DNA of 64,000 nucleotides from Ichthyophis bannanicus (GCA_033557465.1 CM066033.1:1306867519-1306931518), one strand, 5' to 3'; shown: positions 10,568-23,649, numbered from the stretch's first letter. The notes: generated by a model from the letters alone, not told the origin. Made by a program: numbers and translations.

Positions 10568-11067
10568 NNNNNNNNNNNNNNNNNNNNNNNNNNNNNNNNN
10601 NNNNNNNNNNNNNNNNNNNNNNNNNNNNNNNNNNNNNNNNNNNNNNNNNNNNNNNNNNNNNNNNNNNNNNNNNNNNNNNNNNNNNNNNNNNNNNNNNNNN
10701 NNNNNNNNNNNNNNNNNNNNNNNNNNNNNNNNNNNNNNNNNNNNNNNNNNNNNNNNNNNNNNNNNNNNNNNNNNNNNNNNNNNNNNNNNNNNNNNNNNNN
10801 NNNNNNNNNNNNNNNNNNNNNNNNNNNNNNNNNNNNNNNNNNNNNNNNNNNNNNNNNNNNNNNNNNNNNNNNNNNNNNNNNNNNNNNNNNNNNNNNNNNN
10901 NNNNNNNNNNNNNNNNNNNNNNNNNNNNNNNNNNNNNNNNNNNNNNNNNNNNNNNNNNNNNNNNNNNNNNNNNNNNNNNNNNNNNNNNNNNNNNNNNNNN
11001 NNNNNNNNNNNNNNNNNNNNNNNNNNNNNNNNNNNNNNNNNNNNNNNNNNNNNNNNNNNNNNNNNNN
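10568..11067. other. Assembly gap, 500 N
   Basis: A run of exactly 500 N, the conventional size for a gap of unknown length. The sequences on either side need not be adjacent in the genome. Confidence 0.99.
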
Positions 11068-14000
11068 CGTTTCAGGAGCCTCATTGGTCCAATCAAGAAA
11101 TTCTTAAAATAATCTCCAACAACAGTGCACTTACAGTCAATGATTACAGGAATAGTTTATCAAACCTGTACTTGTTTCCATAATTTGGAGGTTTCAGCCC
11201 AGAAACACCCTGCCCCATAGGGACCTACTATGGCCTGATTCCCATAAGCGGGTGACGAGGTGACAAGTCAACCGGGGTGTGAAACGGATAAGGGATACCT
11301 CTGACTCCCCAAGGAAGCATTGCGTCTCTCAAAAGAGACACTCAAGGTTAATCAGGGAAAATAAAGCCTCCGAGGTTGAATCTATCAGTCCCTCACAGAG
11401 AAAACGCCTGATGGAATTGTAACGAGGCCAACAGTGGACTCTCTGTCACATTTTGGGCTATTGAAGTGTTACCCTAAAAGATACTTGGGTGCTTCCTGAA
11501 AATGGAATGTCAAAGAACTGTGACCCGCGCATATGCCGACTTATGCGGGAAAACTTACCACCTCTTTGTCCATGTGCGTGAGCAGGTCGTAACAAGCTTG
11601 GGCGGCACCTGCCGCAGTGATTGACCCTGAAAAATGGGACAGAAAGCAACAGTCGGTTTAGTCAGGACTGTCCACAAAAGTCGTATGATTCTAAGGGTAA
11701 GGAAGGAGTCAGATTCCGTCCATCCTACTCCGGCTTGCTGAGATGGGTACCTTGTGCTCGGTTGGCTTAGGAGTGCGCACAGACCTAAAGCAGGAGCCAA
11801 ATCCTGTGAGTAACTGAATGCAAAATGGGTAGCCGTCAGGTACATATACTGTCAAGCTCTCGCTTATTCTCTTCTCCAGTTCCAGGTATAAAATTGGTCA
11901 ACCGGAAGCTTTCTCTCAAATTCACAGTATAACCAGGTTCAATGTTGAGCAAAACAGCTGATAAAAAAAATCCCCGAGCGCTGCTAAATAGACCCCCCGT
12001 GATGGGACATGGTATAGTTGGCACTGGGGTGGCCTGGGAGATATTCCTGTGGCAGCAGAAGGATAAGAATAAGTTATTTTCTAAGAAAGAGATTGATAAT
12101 TTAACGAGCAAACATAACAGAACACATGTTTTGGCTCTCTGGGCTTTTGCATGGGAAAAGCCCTTACTGTGCTGCCACAGTATTGGTTGCGGTCATCATG
12201 TTATGGGAAGGAACAAGCTTCGCCAATCCACTCAAGGCATGGATTCCTACTCCACACGTGACAGGTAGTGGTTCGATGCAAACGCTTGTCGAGAACGCTA
12301 TAAGGCCATATGATAGAATCAATGAGAAGGAGCAACTGACCGAAAATATTACAAAACGCCCTGAAGATAAAAAGGTGATTCTAATCGTGTTATAATAAAC
12401 CCAAGAAGGGTGCGACTCTTGAAGACAAAAGAGTCCTGGGCCTAAGTCTGTAAGCAAACTACTCGGGGTGTTTCATTTTCCCTATGAGAATCATACTAAA
12501 TGACACTGCCCTGCTTTGGCCAGCAATATCATCAGGGTAAATGGCCCATAATTTTTCTTTAGGGCCTGTTCAAAATAACAATGATCCTTGGGCTTTTCAG
12601 CGGCCAGCCATAGGCCCGAAATAAATTGTTTAACAAGCCAAGTCCCATCAAAGCCCATGAAGAGACAGAACCATGTCCAATCCGCCCCTGGGTACAAAAT
12701 ATGTTCAGTGCCCGAAAGGCATTTTGGACCTTAGCAGCTAAATGTTAATTTATGGTGGCATGACCAGTTTTTCTCGTCAAAAGGAGCTTGAGCCATGAAC
12801 TACCGCAAGGTCGTTGAGATGATTTGCAATAAATAGTTGCGACAGACAAGCACCTTAAACATGAAATTAGTTTTCACCAATTAAGCAGTTACAACGGGGA
12901 CAACATAAGAGGATTTTGCATCCCTGTCATCTCCCTCGGGTGGTCGCGTGGGCTGGTGAACAGTAATTTGCCCTCAACGAAAGGGAGACAAATTCCCACA
13001 CCCCCCCCCCTTTCGCACCGGCAATACCGGCTGTGGATGGTGTGAGGGTTCGAGGATTAGGGTGTTTTCAACTACTAACCGCCCTGTCTTTCTGCTCAAA
13101 ACCTTTGCTCATAAAGCGCTGATGTGGGGAGAACTGACGATCTGTTGTATCTGGAAAAAGCTGGCCGTTCGTACACTGGGCAGGGTTTCCAGTGGCAAAC
13201 TGCCGGTCAAATCTACCCGTCTGGAATACTAAAAATACATTCAGAGCAGCCCAGAGGGATCAAATTATCCCTGATACTCTTGTACTCGTTTACTATGAAG
13301 AGGTGGACACACAAGCCAAATCAAAACAGGCAGTCTTGCTGGATTTCGATGTTAGCTCTCTGTATGTTCCTTGCCCACATCCCTGACTTGCAAAACAGCG
13401 GTATCTTTACTTTGTTATGGAGACTAGCCGTAAAGCCCTTGTCTTACGGCTGCAAAATCAGAGAGCAGGTGCCCTCATAATCTCATTTACCTGAGGCCAT
13501 CAGGAGCACTCAATCAAAAATCTCTGCTAAACCTAGAAGAGCCAAAAGAAAAAAATGCGAAGTCCGTTAGTCCGCGCTGTTCTGGGCGGCCTAGTTCAGG
13601 AGCTACCAACACTGTTCAGAGTAATTGCCATTCTGTTTTTGATCCAGAGCGATATCAAAAAAAAATTCCGCTTAAATCCTGACCAAAAAAAGCAGAAACC
13701 TGATAAGGAATACCAACCAGACCAGATACTGAGATGGGTGAACAACATCGTACTCCACAAAATAAGCTGGAAGACTGTCCTGTAACAAACAAACACAGGG
13801 CCTTGCATAGAATTACTCCTAATGCCGAGGTCCTGTAATTGGGAGAAGTTCCAAAAGCCGGCTCACATACAATAGCCGTACTCGTGGCCACAAAAACCCA
13901 AAAAGGTCCAGCTAAACAGCTTAGCGTTGACAAACCACACAATCATGAACAATGCAGAAATAATTACACACAAATTTTAAGGCGTGAAAGGCATCATTCC

Positions 14001-15190
14001 AGAAATACTCAGTGCCCTTACAAAAGAAACCAATATGTACGGTATAGTAGTTAGCACCAAAAATAAGTTAGACTCTCTGTTGTCTAAGGGGAAAAATATG
14101 GCTACTATCTCCCAAGCCCATGATGTATCAGTTGAAGTTTCATTACTTAGGCAAGTGAGCCCACGAAAGCATTCTGGTCGTAACCAGATATATATGATTA
14201 GATTGAGGCTATTACTTTAGAGCAACCAAATCGAAAAATCATCCACACACATATATGGGGGCTAATTCGAACACCTGAGGTAACAATTTGTTATTGTACA
14301 GATATACAAGTGGACAACGTTAATGAATCATAGATTAGTAACCAGACGTCACATGATAAAAGGGTTAAAGAATCAGCGATCTTAGCACTGAGGAAAAGCA
14401 AGAAATATAAAAAATTGCTACCAAGACGCCACACTTTGCCCAACCTGGTAGATGAAATAGAGCTAAGCGAAAACAACAAAGTACCGGGGTTATGCTCCGA
14501 ATCGGTACTACAGAATCAGCTTCTAGCTAGTTGCGGGCTCTAGCAGGGTATCCAAAAGCTCATCAGGCGATCCAAGACAGTAAGTCCGCACCGGAAAGGC
14601 ATCTGTGAAGTCTTTTATCTCAGACCGCAATAGTGGAAGACCGGCACCAAAAAATAGCCCACACTTAGGGGACCATCCTTGGCCGAACGGCTCAGGGCGG
14701 GCTAGGAATCAAGAAGTAAACGCATTGCACAGGCAGAGAAATAAGTAGACCGGTGCAGGAGTTCTAGATATGCATAAGGGTGGGGAAAGCCCCACCGGCA
14801 CAGAAACTCTCGTCTCTCACTAACTAACAAAAGACTGACAATAAAATACAACTAGAAGGTTTATCCAGCGCAGAATGCCTTGATTCTGGGGTGTGATAAT
14901 CACATGACACGATCATAGGTCCGATTGATTAAAGGTGGGACACCCCTGCGATAGTTCCTGGAGGTGAAATTACTCAACGAATCATGAGGTAGAAATTGAT
15001 GAGCAGCCATTCTTGGACAACACCAATGGGAGTCCATAAGGTAAAAAGTCAGATGCAGATAGCAACAGGTATGTAACTCTCTGTGGTACATGTTACAAGT
15101 AAGTACCAAGGCCAAGCCACAGACAGTACATATCCAGGTCGTGTTGACAAGCCACCTTAGCAACGCTGTGCAAGCAGGTTGGGGCTTTGG
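11068..15190 (+). other. Unclassified decayed block, possibly endogenous-retrovirus-derived
   Basis: Composition is balanced, not CpG-depleted, and unlike its neighbours. The plus strand shows short coding-like pieces separated by stops and frameshifts: a segment at 12126-12395 with a charged leader and one strongly hydrophobic stretch; segments at 13124-13480; a short run of basic residues followed by a hydrophobic stretch at about 13540-13630; and lysine-rich segments at 13984-14220. This layout could be a ruined envelope-type glycoprotein gene, but I recognise no diagnostic retroviral motif, and no matching LTR pair was found. No intact gene is present. A DNA-virus or unrelated repeat origin is also possible. 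Confidence 0.25.
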
Positions 15191-17156
15191 AGGACAGGGT
15201 TTATTGGGGTAGAGCTGGAATACCCAGCAAAATTGAAGTGACAGAATACCATCTTGTTTTGGTGCTAGTTTGGTTCAACTGTTTGGATATCAATGCACGT
15301 GCGTTGCTGGAGACAGGCCGTACGATTTGACAATGTATAAATGTGCAGGAGAAGTAGCACCAGCCCTACAGGGTGCCCTCATATTGCACCCTCGCCCGCA
15401 CGTACCCTCCAAAATGGGGCTGGGGGGCTGCCCCCCCCCCCCCCCAGCCCCATAGGGAACATTTATACGGTGCCTGTGGGTTGCTGGGCAAAGTGCACAG
15501 ACACTTAAAATAATTGTTGCTCTCTGGATTGCCACAACCATAGGTGTGAACGTTACTGGTGAGCAACACTTAAGTTTAACGGCAACATGTGAGGGTAGGG
15601 TGTGTTGCTGGGGGTAGACCAGCAACAAAATGAAAAAGTATCCTGATAGCAAAACGAAACACTCCACAAACCACAATTGCTGAAAGGGCAACAGAGGAGG
15701 GTAAAATGTCCCACCAGGTCAGGTGAATGCAAGAGCTTGTCACTAGGGGGGAATACGTAAGCCCCAATAGCGCCCCTGTAACACACAAAACGGCAGTCCG
15801 TAATCCTAACCAAATGTGCCAACACACTCAATGCAATGAAAAACACAAGCCAATGCTAAATGTATGTCCGCTAGCAAAACCCCAGGGCATAGCCAAAAAT
15901 ACACAAATTAACTGACACATGAACATAGGTCACGAGGGGTGAACACGGGCTCACCATTGATCGTGAGGTGAATAACGAGTTGCGCGGCAAATGCACCCTA
16001 TTGTGCGTTTGACCGAACAAAATCTAAGGGACCTTAACGCTCCCCCCCCACCCCTTATGACATCCTGCACAGTTTTTTGCTGGGCAACACATCAACAACG
16101 GGATTTTAAACACACCCGTCCCCCCTTGGCTTTATGATGTTTGAGTCATCACCCCTTTTGCTATGTGACAAGGGCAATAGCAAACCGGTTGAAAACAATG
16201 CCCTGAGAGTACGTTGGTTATGGGTTCAAGACCCAAGTGTGGCAAAGAACCTGAGGAAATCAAACAGAGCAAAACATTGTTATTAAATGTCATACAAATC
16301 ACTGCATCTGTTGTCATCTGCAGCAGAGATCAGTATGTAGAGTTGTTGGCAACACTAGATCCTGTATAACCTCAGTTGTAGCAGAGGACATGAAGCACAA
16401 ATGACACTGCACTCATACACGTGGTGAGACCGTCAGCCCGTAGGCCTGTGCCGTCCACAGGTGCGTGTCGGCACGGGCGTGTCAACGTGTGGTGCGGCGC
16501 AGCCGGTATCAACGCATGCTGCGTCAACGCGTGCATAACGTATTGCGGTGTACGTGCTTGCATGCCCTGCGTCCCTAGAGATAGTGTGGCAGTTGAGAAT
16601 GGCCAAGCCATGTCAAAGAAGCCTACATTCACCACCTGGCACAGCTGATTGCGACCATCAGCACAGGCGGTTCCCGGGGGTTCCTCCAGGCTGGGCAGGA
16701 CCTGGTGAGAGTACGGAGGGGCCTTGGAGGCGTGTCACATGGCGGTACACCGTGGGTGGCCGGACTAACCCACTTGAAGGTATTGTATGGGAACATGTCG
16801 GTGTAGCCATATATATTTCCATTGTCAATTGTAGCTGTGGCATGCAGCTTTGTGAAAGTATTCTATCGCCAATTATGTGTATTCGTGACACCCACCTGCT
16901 ATATTGTCTATGTATCACATCTTAGTGGTTTGCCTGTTACCCAGGGGGCTACGGACCTGTGCACAGAGTCCCAGATGCCCGCCTGGGGTCATGGCAGCTG
17001 CTGTAACTGAAGTGCTAAAACACACCGTAACACAGGTAGCCCACACATCTGCCTAAGGAGGTTCCGTAATCATCGTTCTGGTATGGTTGGGTTCTGCTTT
17101 TCCAGGGTCACACATCTGCCCTAACCCCCAGGGGCTGTGAGACCTGCCACAAATAA
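15191..17156. other. GC-rich Harbinger-like noncoding background
   Basis: Resumes the background seen at 7.4-9.9 kb. Contains a 15-base C run (15431-15445), a CpG-rich stretch at about 16430-16560 reminiscent of the palindrome near 32.6 kb but not itself palindromic, and a tRNA-like SINE head at about 16170. No protein recognised. Confidence 0.35.
16170..16245 (+). mobile_element. tRNA-like SINE head
   Basis: Box A-like tagcaaaccggtt (16178-16190) and a near-perfect box B with T-arm (gggttcaagaccc, 16222-16234). Best preserved box B of the background units. Confidence 0.45.
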
Positions 17157-19560
17157 TAACATAAGACATAAGATATGCCATACTGGGTCAGACCAAGGTC
17201 CATCAAGCCCAGTATTCCTGTTTTCCAACAGTGGCCAATCTAGGTCATATGTACCTAGCAGTTTCCCCAAGGGACACAGGGTTCACAATGCTTGTCTTGG
17301 TTCAAGCATTGATATCCTGGGTCCCTTCTATTACTAATGGTTTATGGACCTTTCCTCCAGGAACTTGTCCAAACCTTTTTTAAACCCAGCTGACCACTAA
17401 CATGCTTTACTACGATCCTCCTCCGTAACAAATTCTCAGAGTTTGATTACACGTTGAGTGAAAAAATATTTTCTTTTATTAGTCTTAAATAGGTTTTACC
17501 CTGTATCTTTCAATTGCATGTCCCCTAGTCTTTCTAGATTCTGATACGTAAACAATCTATCTACATTTACCCGTTCCACTCCATTCTTCATTTATAGACT
17601 TTCTATCCTATCTCCCCGCAGCCGTCTCTTTTCCATGTTAAAGAGCCCTAACCTTTTTAGCCTTTCTTCATATGAGTATCCTTCCATCCCCTTTACCATT
17701 TTGGTGGCTCTTCTCTGATACTTTTCTAAAATCGCTATATCCTTTTTAAGATACGGCTACCAGAATTGCACACAATATTCAAAGTTGCAGTCTCACCATG
17801 GAACAATATAGAGGCATTATAATATCTTGTTTTAATTTCCATTCCCTTTCCTTATCCATACCTAGCATTCTATGTGCTCTCTCTGGCCGTTGCGGCACAC
17901 TGGGCCTGGTTTTTAAAATGGTATCCACAATGATGCATAAATCTTTTGTCCTGGGTTGTTGTTCCTAATGTGGAACCTTGAATAGTGTAACCATAGTTTG
18001 GGTTGTTCTTCCCTACGTGCATACAACCTTGCACTTGATCCACATATAATTTCATCTGCCATTTTGATGCCCAGTGCTTCCAATTTATCAAGATCCTCTT
18101 GCAATTTTTCCACCCATCCTCTTGGGTTTTAACAACTTTAAATATTTGTGTGTCATCTCCAAATTTGAAAACCCCACTCCTTGTTCCAGCTTTCCAGGTC
18201 TTTATGAATATGTCAAAAAGCGTCAGACCCAGCACAGATCACTGGGGTACACCACTATTTCACCTTTTCTCCATTGTGGAAAATTTGGCCATTTAGCCCT
18301 ACCCTCTGCATTCTATCTGTTAACCAGTTCCTGAATCCCCAATAGTAACACAACCGCCTCCTATCCCATGACTCTTTAGTTTTTGGTGCCAAAAGGTCTC
18401 TGAATGGGACCTTGTCAAAGGCTTTTCGAAAGTCCAGATACATCAATCTCCCCGACTCACCTTTGTCCACCTGATTATTCCGCTCCTTCAGAAAACATAA
18501 CAGATTAGAAAGACAAGATCTTCCTTGTCTAAAGCCATGCTGGCTGTCTCCCATTAGGTCATGACTATCTACATGCTGCGTAATTTTTATTCTTTATGAT
18601 GGGTTTTTCTACCATTTTTTCCCCGTACTGACGTCAGGCTCACTGGTCTGTCTTTTCCCGGATCACCCCTGGAACCCTTTTTAAACTTTGGGTGTTACAT
18701 AAGTTGGCGATCCTCCAATCTTCAGGTATTAGAGATTTATTTTTTAATGATGTTTCACAGATTACTAATATCAGCAGGCTGCAATCTCATATTTCAGTTC
18801 TTTCAACACCCTTGGATGTCTGCCATCCGTCCCAGGTGATGTTCTACTTTTCAGTTTATCTAATAGTTTGTAATACATCTTCCGCGATGTATCGATATTT
18901 CCTTCAATTCTTTCCGCACCTTTAAAATACCACTTTAGTCATGGGTAACATCCCTACATCTTCCTCATTACAGACTGAAGCAAATAATTCATTCATTCCT
19001 CTCCGCTATCCCGCCTTGTCGCCTCTTATTGCTCTTTTAACCCCTTTATCAACTATGGACCAACTGACTCTCTCACAGTTTTTTTGCTACGAAATTGTAC
19101 TTGAACAGGTCTTTAACTATCGCGTTTTTTGCTTCCGCAGCAAGCTTCTTACTCAAATTCATCCCTATTGCTTGCCTTATCAATGCCTTGCATTTGACTT
19201 GCCAGTGTCTTGTGCTGTTTCCCAGGTTTCGTTCGTTTGGCTCTTTTTTATTTTCCATTTCCTTAAGATGCTTTTTTGGCAACAACCAGCCTCTCTGCCC
19301 TCACCTTTAAACCATGCTGGCAGTTTTTTTTGACTTCCCTTCCACTTTTCTTAAAGCGATGGAATACATCTGGTCTGGGCTTCCAAGATAGTAAGTTTTC
19401 AACAATTAGCCAAGGCTGATGCTACGTCTTTAAACCTTTGCAAACTGCTCCTTTTGGTTTTAGCTTCTGAACTATTTTCCTCATTTTATCATAGTCTCCC
19501 TTTTGAAAGTTAAAAGGTAGTACTGTGGATGTCCTTACTATCCTCCCTCCACTAATTAAA
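17157..19560 (-). pseudogene. 5'-truncated, dead copy of the CR1-type LINE
   Basis: The minus strand aligns by eye along its whole length with the intact LINE, from the 3' tail (catactgggtcagaccaagg at 17178) to the pre-RT region (ttaaaaggtagtactgtgga at about 19510-19530). This corresponds to about 33838-36152 of the intact copy. Frames are scattered: MGDSQHGFRQGRSCLSNLLC and LDFRKAFDKVPF survive at 18255-18554, and a piece of the thumb at 17870-18235. Many single-base indels and transitions separate it from the intact copy. It breaks off abruptly at the 5' side, the usual outcome of incomplete reverse transcription. Confidence 0.9.
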
Positions 19561-20765
19561 CACAGGGGGTTGGCGAGGTCCCCTCGAGAACACCAGCCCT
19601 TAGCCTGGCCACAGGTGGACATGCTGCGGCCATGTTGTGCGAGGGAGATTGTAGGGACAGGGTATGGTGCATCCATGTTGTGATGCACGGCCCCTATATG
19701 TGTGACTGCACACCTGGACCCACATGTGGGGGCAAGCGTCAACTGTTGGTACAGGACACACTGAGCATATTAGCAGGAGCAGCATGATGCCCGGCACTGA
19801 GATGTGTCACATCTGTGGACCACCCACCAGGTTGATATGTCAGTAATGTACCCTCCCATTGTCTCACCCCCCACTAGGTTGCGGATCTCCGGAAGAATGC
19901 CAGGGAGATGAGGCTCTGGTATCCCGGCATACTTTGAGCGGGTACGAAGGCGGCCAGTGTCCCAGTGGGGCGGTGATTGTCACAACCTCTGTGGCTCATT
20001 AGATGAGGTCACGGTGGCCCACCAGGCCTTGTGGGGCCAAACTATTCAAATGTGTCACTGTGCGTCCCGTAAGCGTATTCCAATACGTATTATTCCCCAC
20101 AGAGGAGGACCACACAGCCTCAGACACAAGTGCTGGCACCGCAGAACCTGCCACGGTTCACCCGCCAGAGATGGCCCTAGGAAGAGGTGGAGGAGTGATG
20201 AGGATTCGGAGACAGCGGCGGCGGTGGCAGCGGCAGTGGACATGGATGAAGGATGGGGGGGAGGAGGAGGAGGAAGGAGGGGCCAAGGGCCGCTTGCCGA
20301 GGAGGAAGATGAGGGTGAGGCGGAGGGTGGGCCTTGGGAGGATGCAGCCGAGGCCCCTGTGTCTGACCTGTGCAAACTGTGTGATGGTGGAGGTGGGGGT
20401 TGGGACGGGTGGGGCAACTGAATGTGTGTGGGTCATGTCATAGGGGAGGAGTGGAGTGATGGGTGTTCTCAGGGTGGGTGGGAGGCCTATGGGCGGAGGT
20501 GGGGTGGACTGGGAGGCGGGATTTGCTGAGGGAGGGGATGTCTGTGTGGAAGCACGGTACAGCACAGGGAACTGTGGGTCCCTGCCAGCACACACATGGG
20601 GGTAGAATGGTGCCCTGGTGGTTGTGTCCACGTCAACCCGTTGCCATTGGACAGGACCCATGCGTAACACCACCACACACACACCTGGGACCATGTGTGT
20701 ATGGTGGTCGTAGGTGTGAAAAACACAAAAAGTAGCAGCGTATCTTGCACTACCCGCCAGGAAAC
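19561..20765 (+). pseudogene. Possible fragment of a Harbinger accessory (Myb/SANT-like) gene
   Basis: Background of Harbinger-like composition. A possible splice acceptor ccccccactag at about 19868-19878 is followed by a frame reading VADLRKNAREMR. Further on, 20158-20420 encodes an acidic, Ala/Gly-rich stretch (DEDSETAAAVAAAVDMDEG), as in linkers of Myb/SANT-like proteins of Harbinger elements. After the Penelope-like insertion, 21880-22010 reads AMDGMAQRLGALERTMRVL, a short predicted coiled coil. These pieces could form one dead gene, but no signature motif proves it. Confidence 0.25.
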
Positions 20766-21866
20766 ACAATGGAGCAAGAAACCAGAAGGTATGGATGTTT
20801 GTAGAGCCTTTAATGATAAAGGTGCAAAGCCGCCCGCCGCGTACATAAACCATAACCCCTATATATTAGTTTTGGGATTCACATAGATATACAATAAAAC
20901 ACAGACGAACACAACATTATTTATTAGCTTGGCTGTTTTAATCTTACCTCTTTTGCTTCCCTCGTTTTGTTTTTGTTTTTTTGTTTTTTGTTTTTGTTCT
21001 CTGCTCTTGCACGTGTAGCTACACAGTTCATTGAACAATTCATGAATATGATGCAAACAACGATGTAGATCAACTCAGGTTGGTGGCCCTATTGGTGATT
21101 TTTAACATCTTAATTATATCATAATTATCAATTATATCTTCTGAATGCTCACTGGTACAGTTCTTATTGTGGATTCTTAAGCAGCAGCAATTCGTAGGTT
21201 TCAATTTTTTAAACCTTTTATAACAGATTTAACTTTGTTGATGTATATCACTATCATAATAATTTACCACACTCACAGGTTATTACCATTATGTTTTAGT
21301 TTTTTTCATAGTCATTTGGATTTTTTAATACAGTATCATCCTTGTCTTTTTATACACTGTATTTTTAACATATGTTAATTGCATACATCAATCATTCATT
21401 AGGTTGTCAGTCTGCAAATATGGTTTAATTGCCCTCATGGTCCTGCGTTTATCCTAGTACTCTCTTGGGGAGTTTTATATGTATATATCATGTGATCCCC
21501 ACAACTAACTATATAGTGTTTATGGTTTAGGGTACACAGTTTTCTATATTAGTTTTACACATTTTAATATCAGTTACAAAAGGGTGAAATCACTTTGTTA
21601 ATTGCAGTGATATTATTTATGTTTTTTAAATGGATAATATGGTATTAATCTGATCTTGTTTATTAATATGCTTTTTATGTGTTTGTTATATTTTTTCGAT
21701 ATATTTATAATTTTAAATTAAAAACATTATGTATTATTTCCCTGTTTTTAAGCTTTGCAACCCCCTGAAGAAGGCGTTCCCACGCCGAAACGCGTCGGGT
21801 TCTTTTGACCTTTATCCATTAAAGGCTCTACAAACATCCATACCTTCTGTTTCTTGCTCCATTGTG
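20766..21866 (+). mobile_element. Penelope-like unit with inverted ends and hammerhead motif
   Basis: The two edges are inverted copies: cacaatggagcaagaaacc..., then tatggatgtttgtagagcc... at 20766-20826, against the reverse of ggctctacaaacatccata...gtttcttgctccattgtg at about 21822-21866. The arms are about 60-65 bp with few mismatches. The interior is AT-rich with no RT or endonuclease frame. A hammerhead-like ribozyme lies just inside the right arm. Penelope-like elements often carry an inverted copy of an end and hammerhead motifs, so a non-autonomous or truncated Penelope-like element is the best reading. Confidence 0.55.
21757..21803 (+). ncRNA. Small hammerhead ribozyme motif, Penelope type
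   Basis: Core CTGAAGA (21765-21771; fits CUGANGA). Then A, then stem II GGCGT-TCCC-ACGCC (21773-21786, 5 bp). Then GAA (21787-21789), a loopless self-complementary stem III ACGCGT (21790-21795), and C at 21796 as predicted cleavage position. Stem I is formed by ccc before the core and ggg after the site, weakly extended by aa/tt. The tiny stem III is known from hammerheads of Penelope-like retroelements, which tend to act as dimers. One A more than the strict consensus lies between core and stem II. Confidence 0.55.
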
Positions 21867-22824
21867 GTTGTAGGTGTGTTACATGACCTGTCCGTGGCAA
21901 TGGATGGCATGGCCCAACGACTGGGGGCCCTGGAACGCACCATGCGTGTGCTGGCAGGGGTCCCGTCCAGCAAGTTGGTCGCCGAAAGGCAGGCCTGTGG
22001 CAGGCACGGATGCTGCCCCTCCCCCCCCCGTCAAACCACACATCCACCTGATGGGTGTCCCAGGAGTGTGTGACGGGCCCCCCCTGCCGAGGCCCACACA
22101 CATGCCCTGTGCTGTCCCGTCCCCATACCCAACAGGACAGCTGGGTCCTGAGGGACATGGACCTGCACTTATGATCGGACACACCACACTGGGTGGGGAA
22201 TGGACAATGTATGGGACAAACAGAATGTTTCCATTATATAAAACCGTTTTATGAATGTTTGTGTTCATTTGCACCGTTTTTGTAAAATGCAGTTTTGGAA
22301 AACACATACGAATGGTCATGTGTTTCTGTTCCTGACCCGGACAATGGACATAAGAATGGGTACCATGTGTGTAGATAAGGTATGTGTATGCAAGGTAGAC
22401 ATGGGTGTCATACATGGACCCGTTCCACACACAGTGGGGGGGCTGGCCATGTGCATAGGCCGTGTGAGTCCATGGCTGAGACTGAGAGTGTGGCAAAGTG
22501 GCAGCATGTCCCAAAATAACCTATGCACGTGCATGCTGTTTGCAATGTGCCGGGAACCATATATGGTGCAGCATGCTGGTGTGCCAATAGCAGAACATTG
22601 CAAATAGCTATGTCCTGGTGCAAGGAGGTTAAGATGTGCTGCGGGAACCCCGGAGCTGCTCAGGGGGATGGCCTCCTTTTGAGGGCGAACCCAGGACAAT
22701 GCATGTTCACAGGGATCAGCAGTGGGTGGGATTTTATGTGCATGCATGTATGAGCAGCCGACCTATGTAATCCACCCCTATTTGTCCGTTGCCGCCCATG
22801 CAAGTCAATGTGGGAGGGCAGCCA

Positions 22825-22847
22825 GGGGGGGGGGGGGGGGGGGGGGG
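22825..22847 (+). repeat. 23-base G homopolymer
   Basis: Uninterrupted G run. True length is uncertain because such runs are error-prone in sequencing. Confidence 0.9.
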
Positions 22848-23649
22848 CGTAGGCCATGTTGCGAGGCAGGGCGAGAATGTTCCCACATGTCTGACCACCG
22901 TTGGGGGTATCATGTGATGGGACGACGGCGGACAGATCCCAACACCAGACCATGCAGCACCATGACCATCTTTCATGTGCAACAGGTGTGGGTGGCTATA
23001 AACCACGACGTAGATTCATGGTGCTGAGATCTTGTCACAGTCCATCCCACACAGGACATGTGGTGACCCTCCCCCCCCTTTTTTGTTTGCAGTGATAGCT
23101 GGCCAGTACGGGACACCCCACCACCGAGGGGCATGGGGGTGAACCACATGACGGGCAGGGGGAACAACATGAGGGCAGGCCCACATGGTGGTAGCACCAT
23201 TGCCACACATCGGAGAAACCGCACAAAGGATAGCATAAGGTCAGATATGTATGTATTTGTAGGAGTATGTGATAGGTTACGTCTACCTACCACCAGTTGC
23301 AGTCGGTGCAGTGTACACTATACTATATGGGCCCACATCAACCACGACTGCAAGGCAGTTACAGGGTTCAACAGGGATATCCGACCTGTCTACCCTGGCA
23401 AACATGCACATTACACAGATGTTGTATTCAAGGTGTTTACTGTACAATACATTCACGCAATATGCACTGTTCTAATAAGCATTCACTGCAGTGTACATTG
23501 AGCAACCTGAGTGTACTTTGCACAGGGCATTATGATGTGGAGTTAACTATTTTACCAGGGAACATGGGCTATGGAGGGTCAGTGAGGCTTGCCCAGGTTC
23601 CAACAGGTGAGCACCTGTGGTCTTATAACCCCATCCCTACTGACCCAGG

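Noticed and set aside
10560..11096. 178-codon frame across the N run
   Set aside because: Made almost entirely of unknown bases.
16430..16560. CpG-rich stretch as a second palindrome
   Set aside because: Arms do not pair beyond short gcatgc-type words.
20158..20420. Gly/Glu-rich frame as a genuine host gene exon
   Set aside because: Purine-rich low-complexity DNA opens several frames at once, and there is no conserved domain or convincing splice context. Kept only as a weak transposon-gene fragment.
23082..23260. Possible second exon of a Harbinger transposase (GDS.. after an acceptor)
   Set aside because: Only the first few residues resemble the GDSGY block; the expected ER.FG block is absent in all frames.
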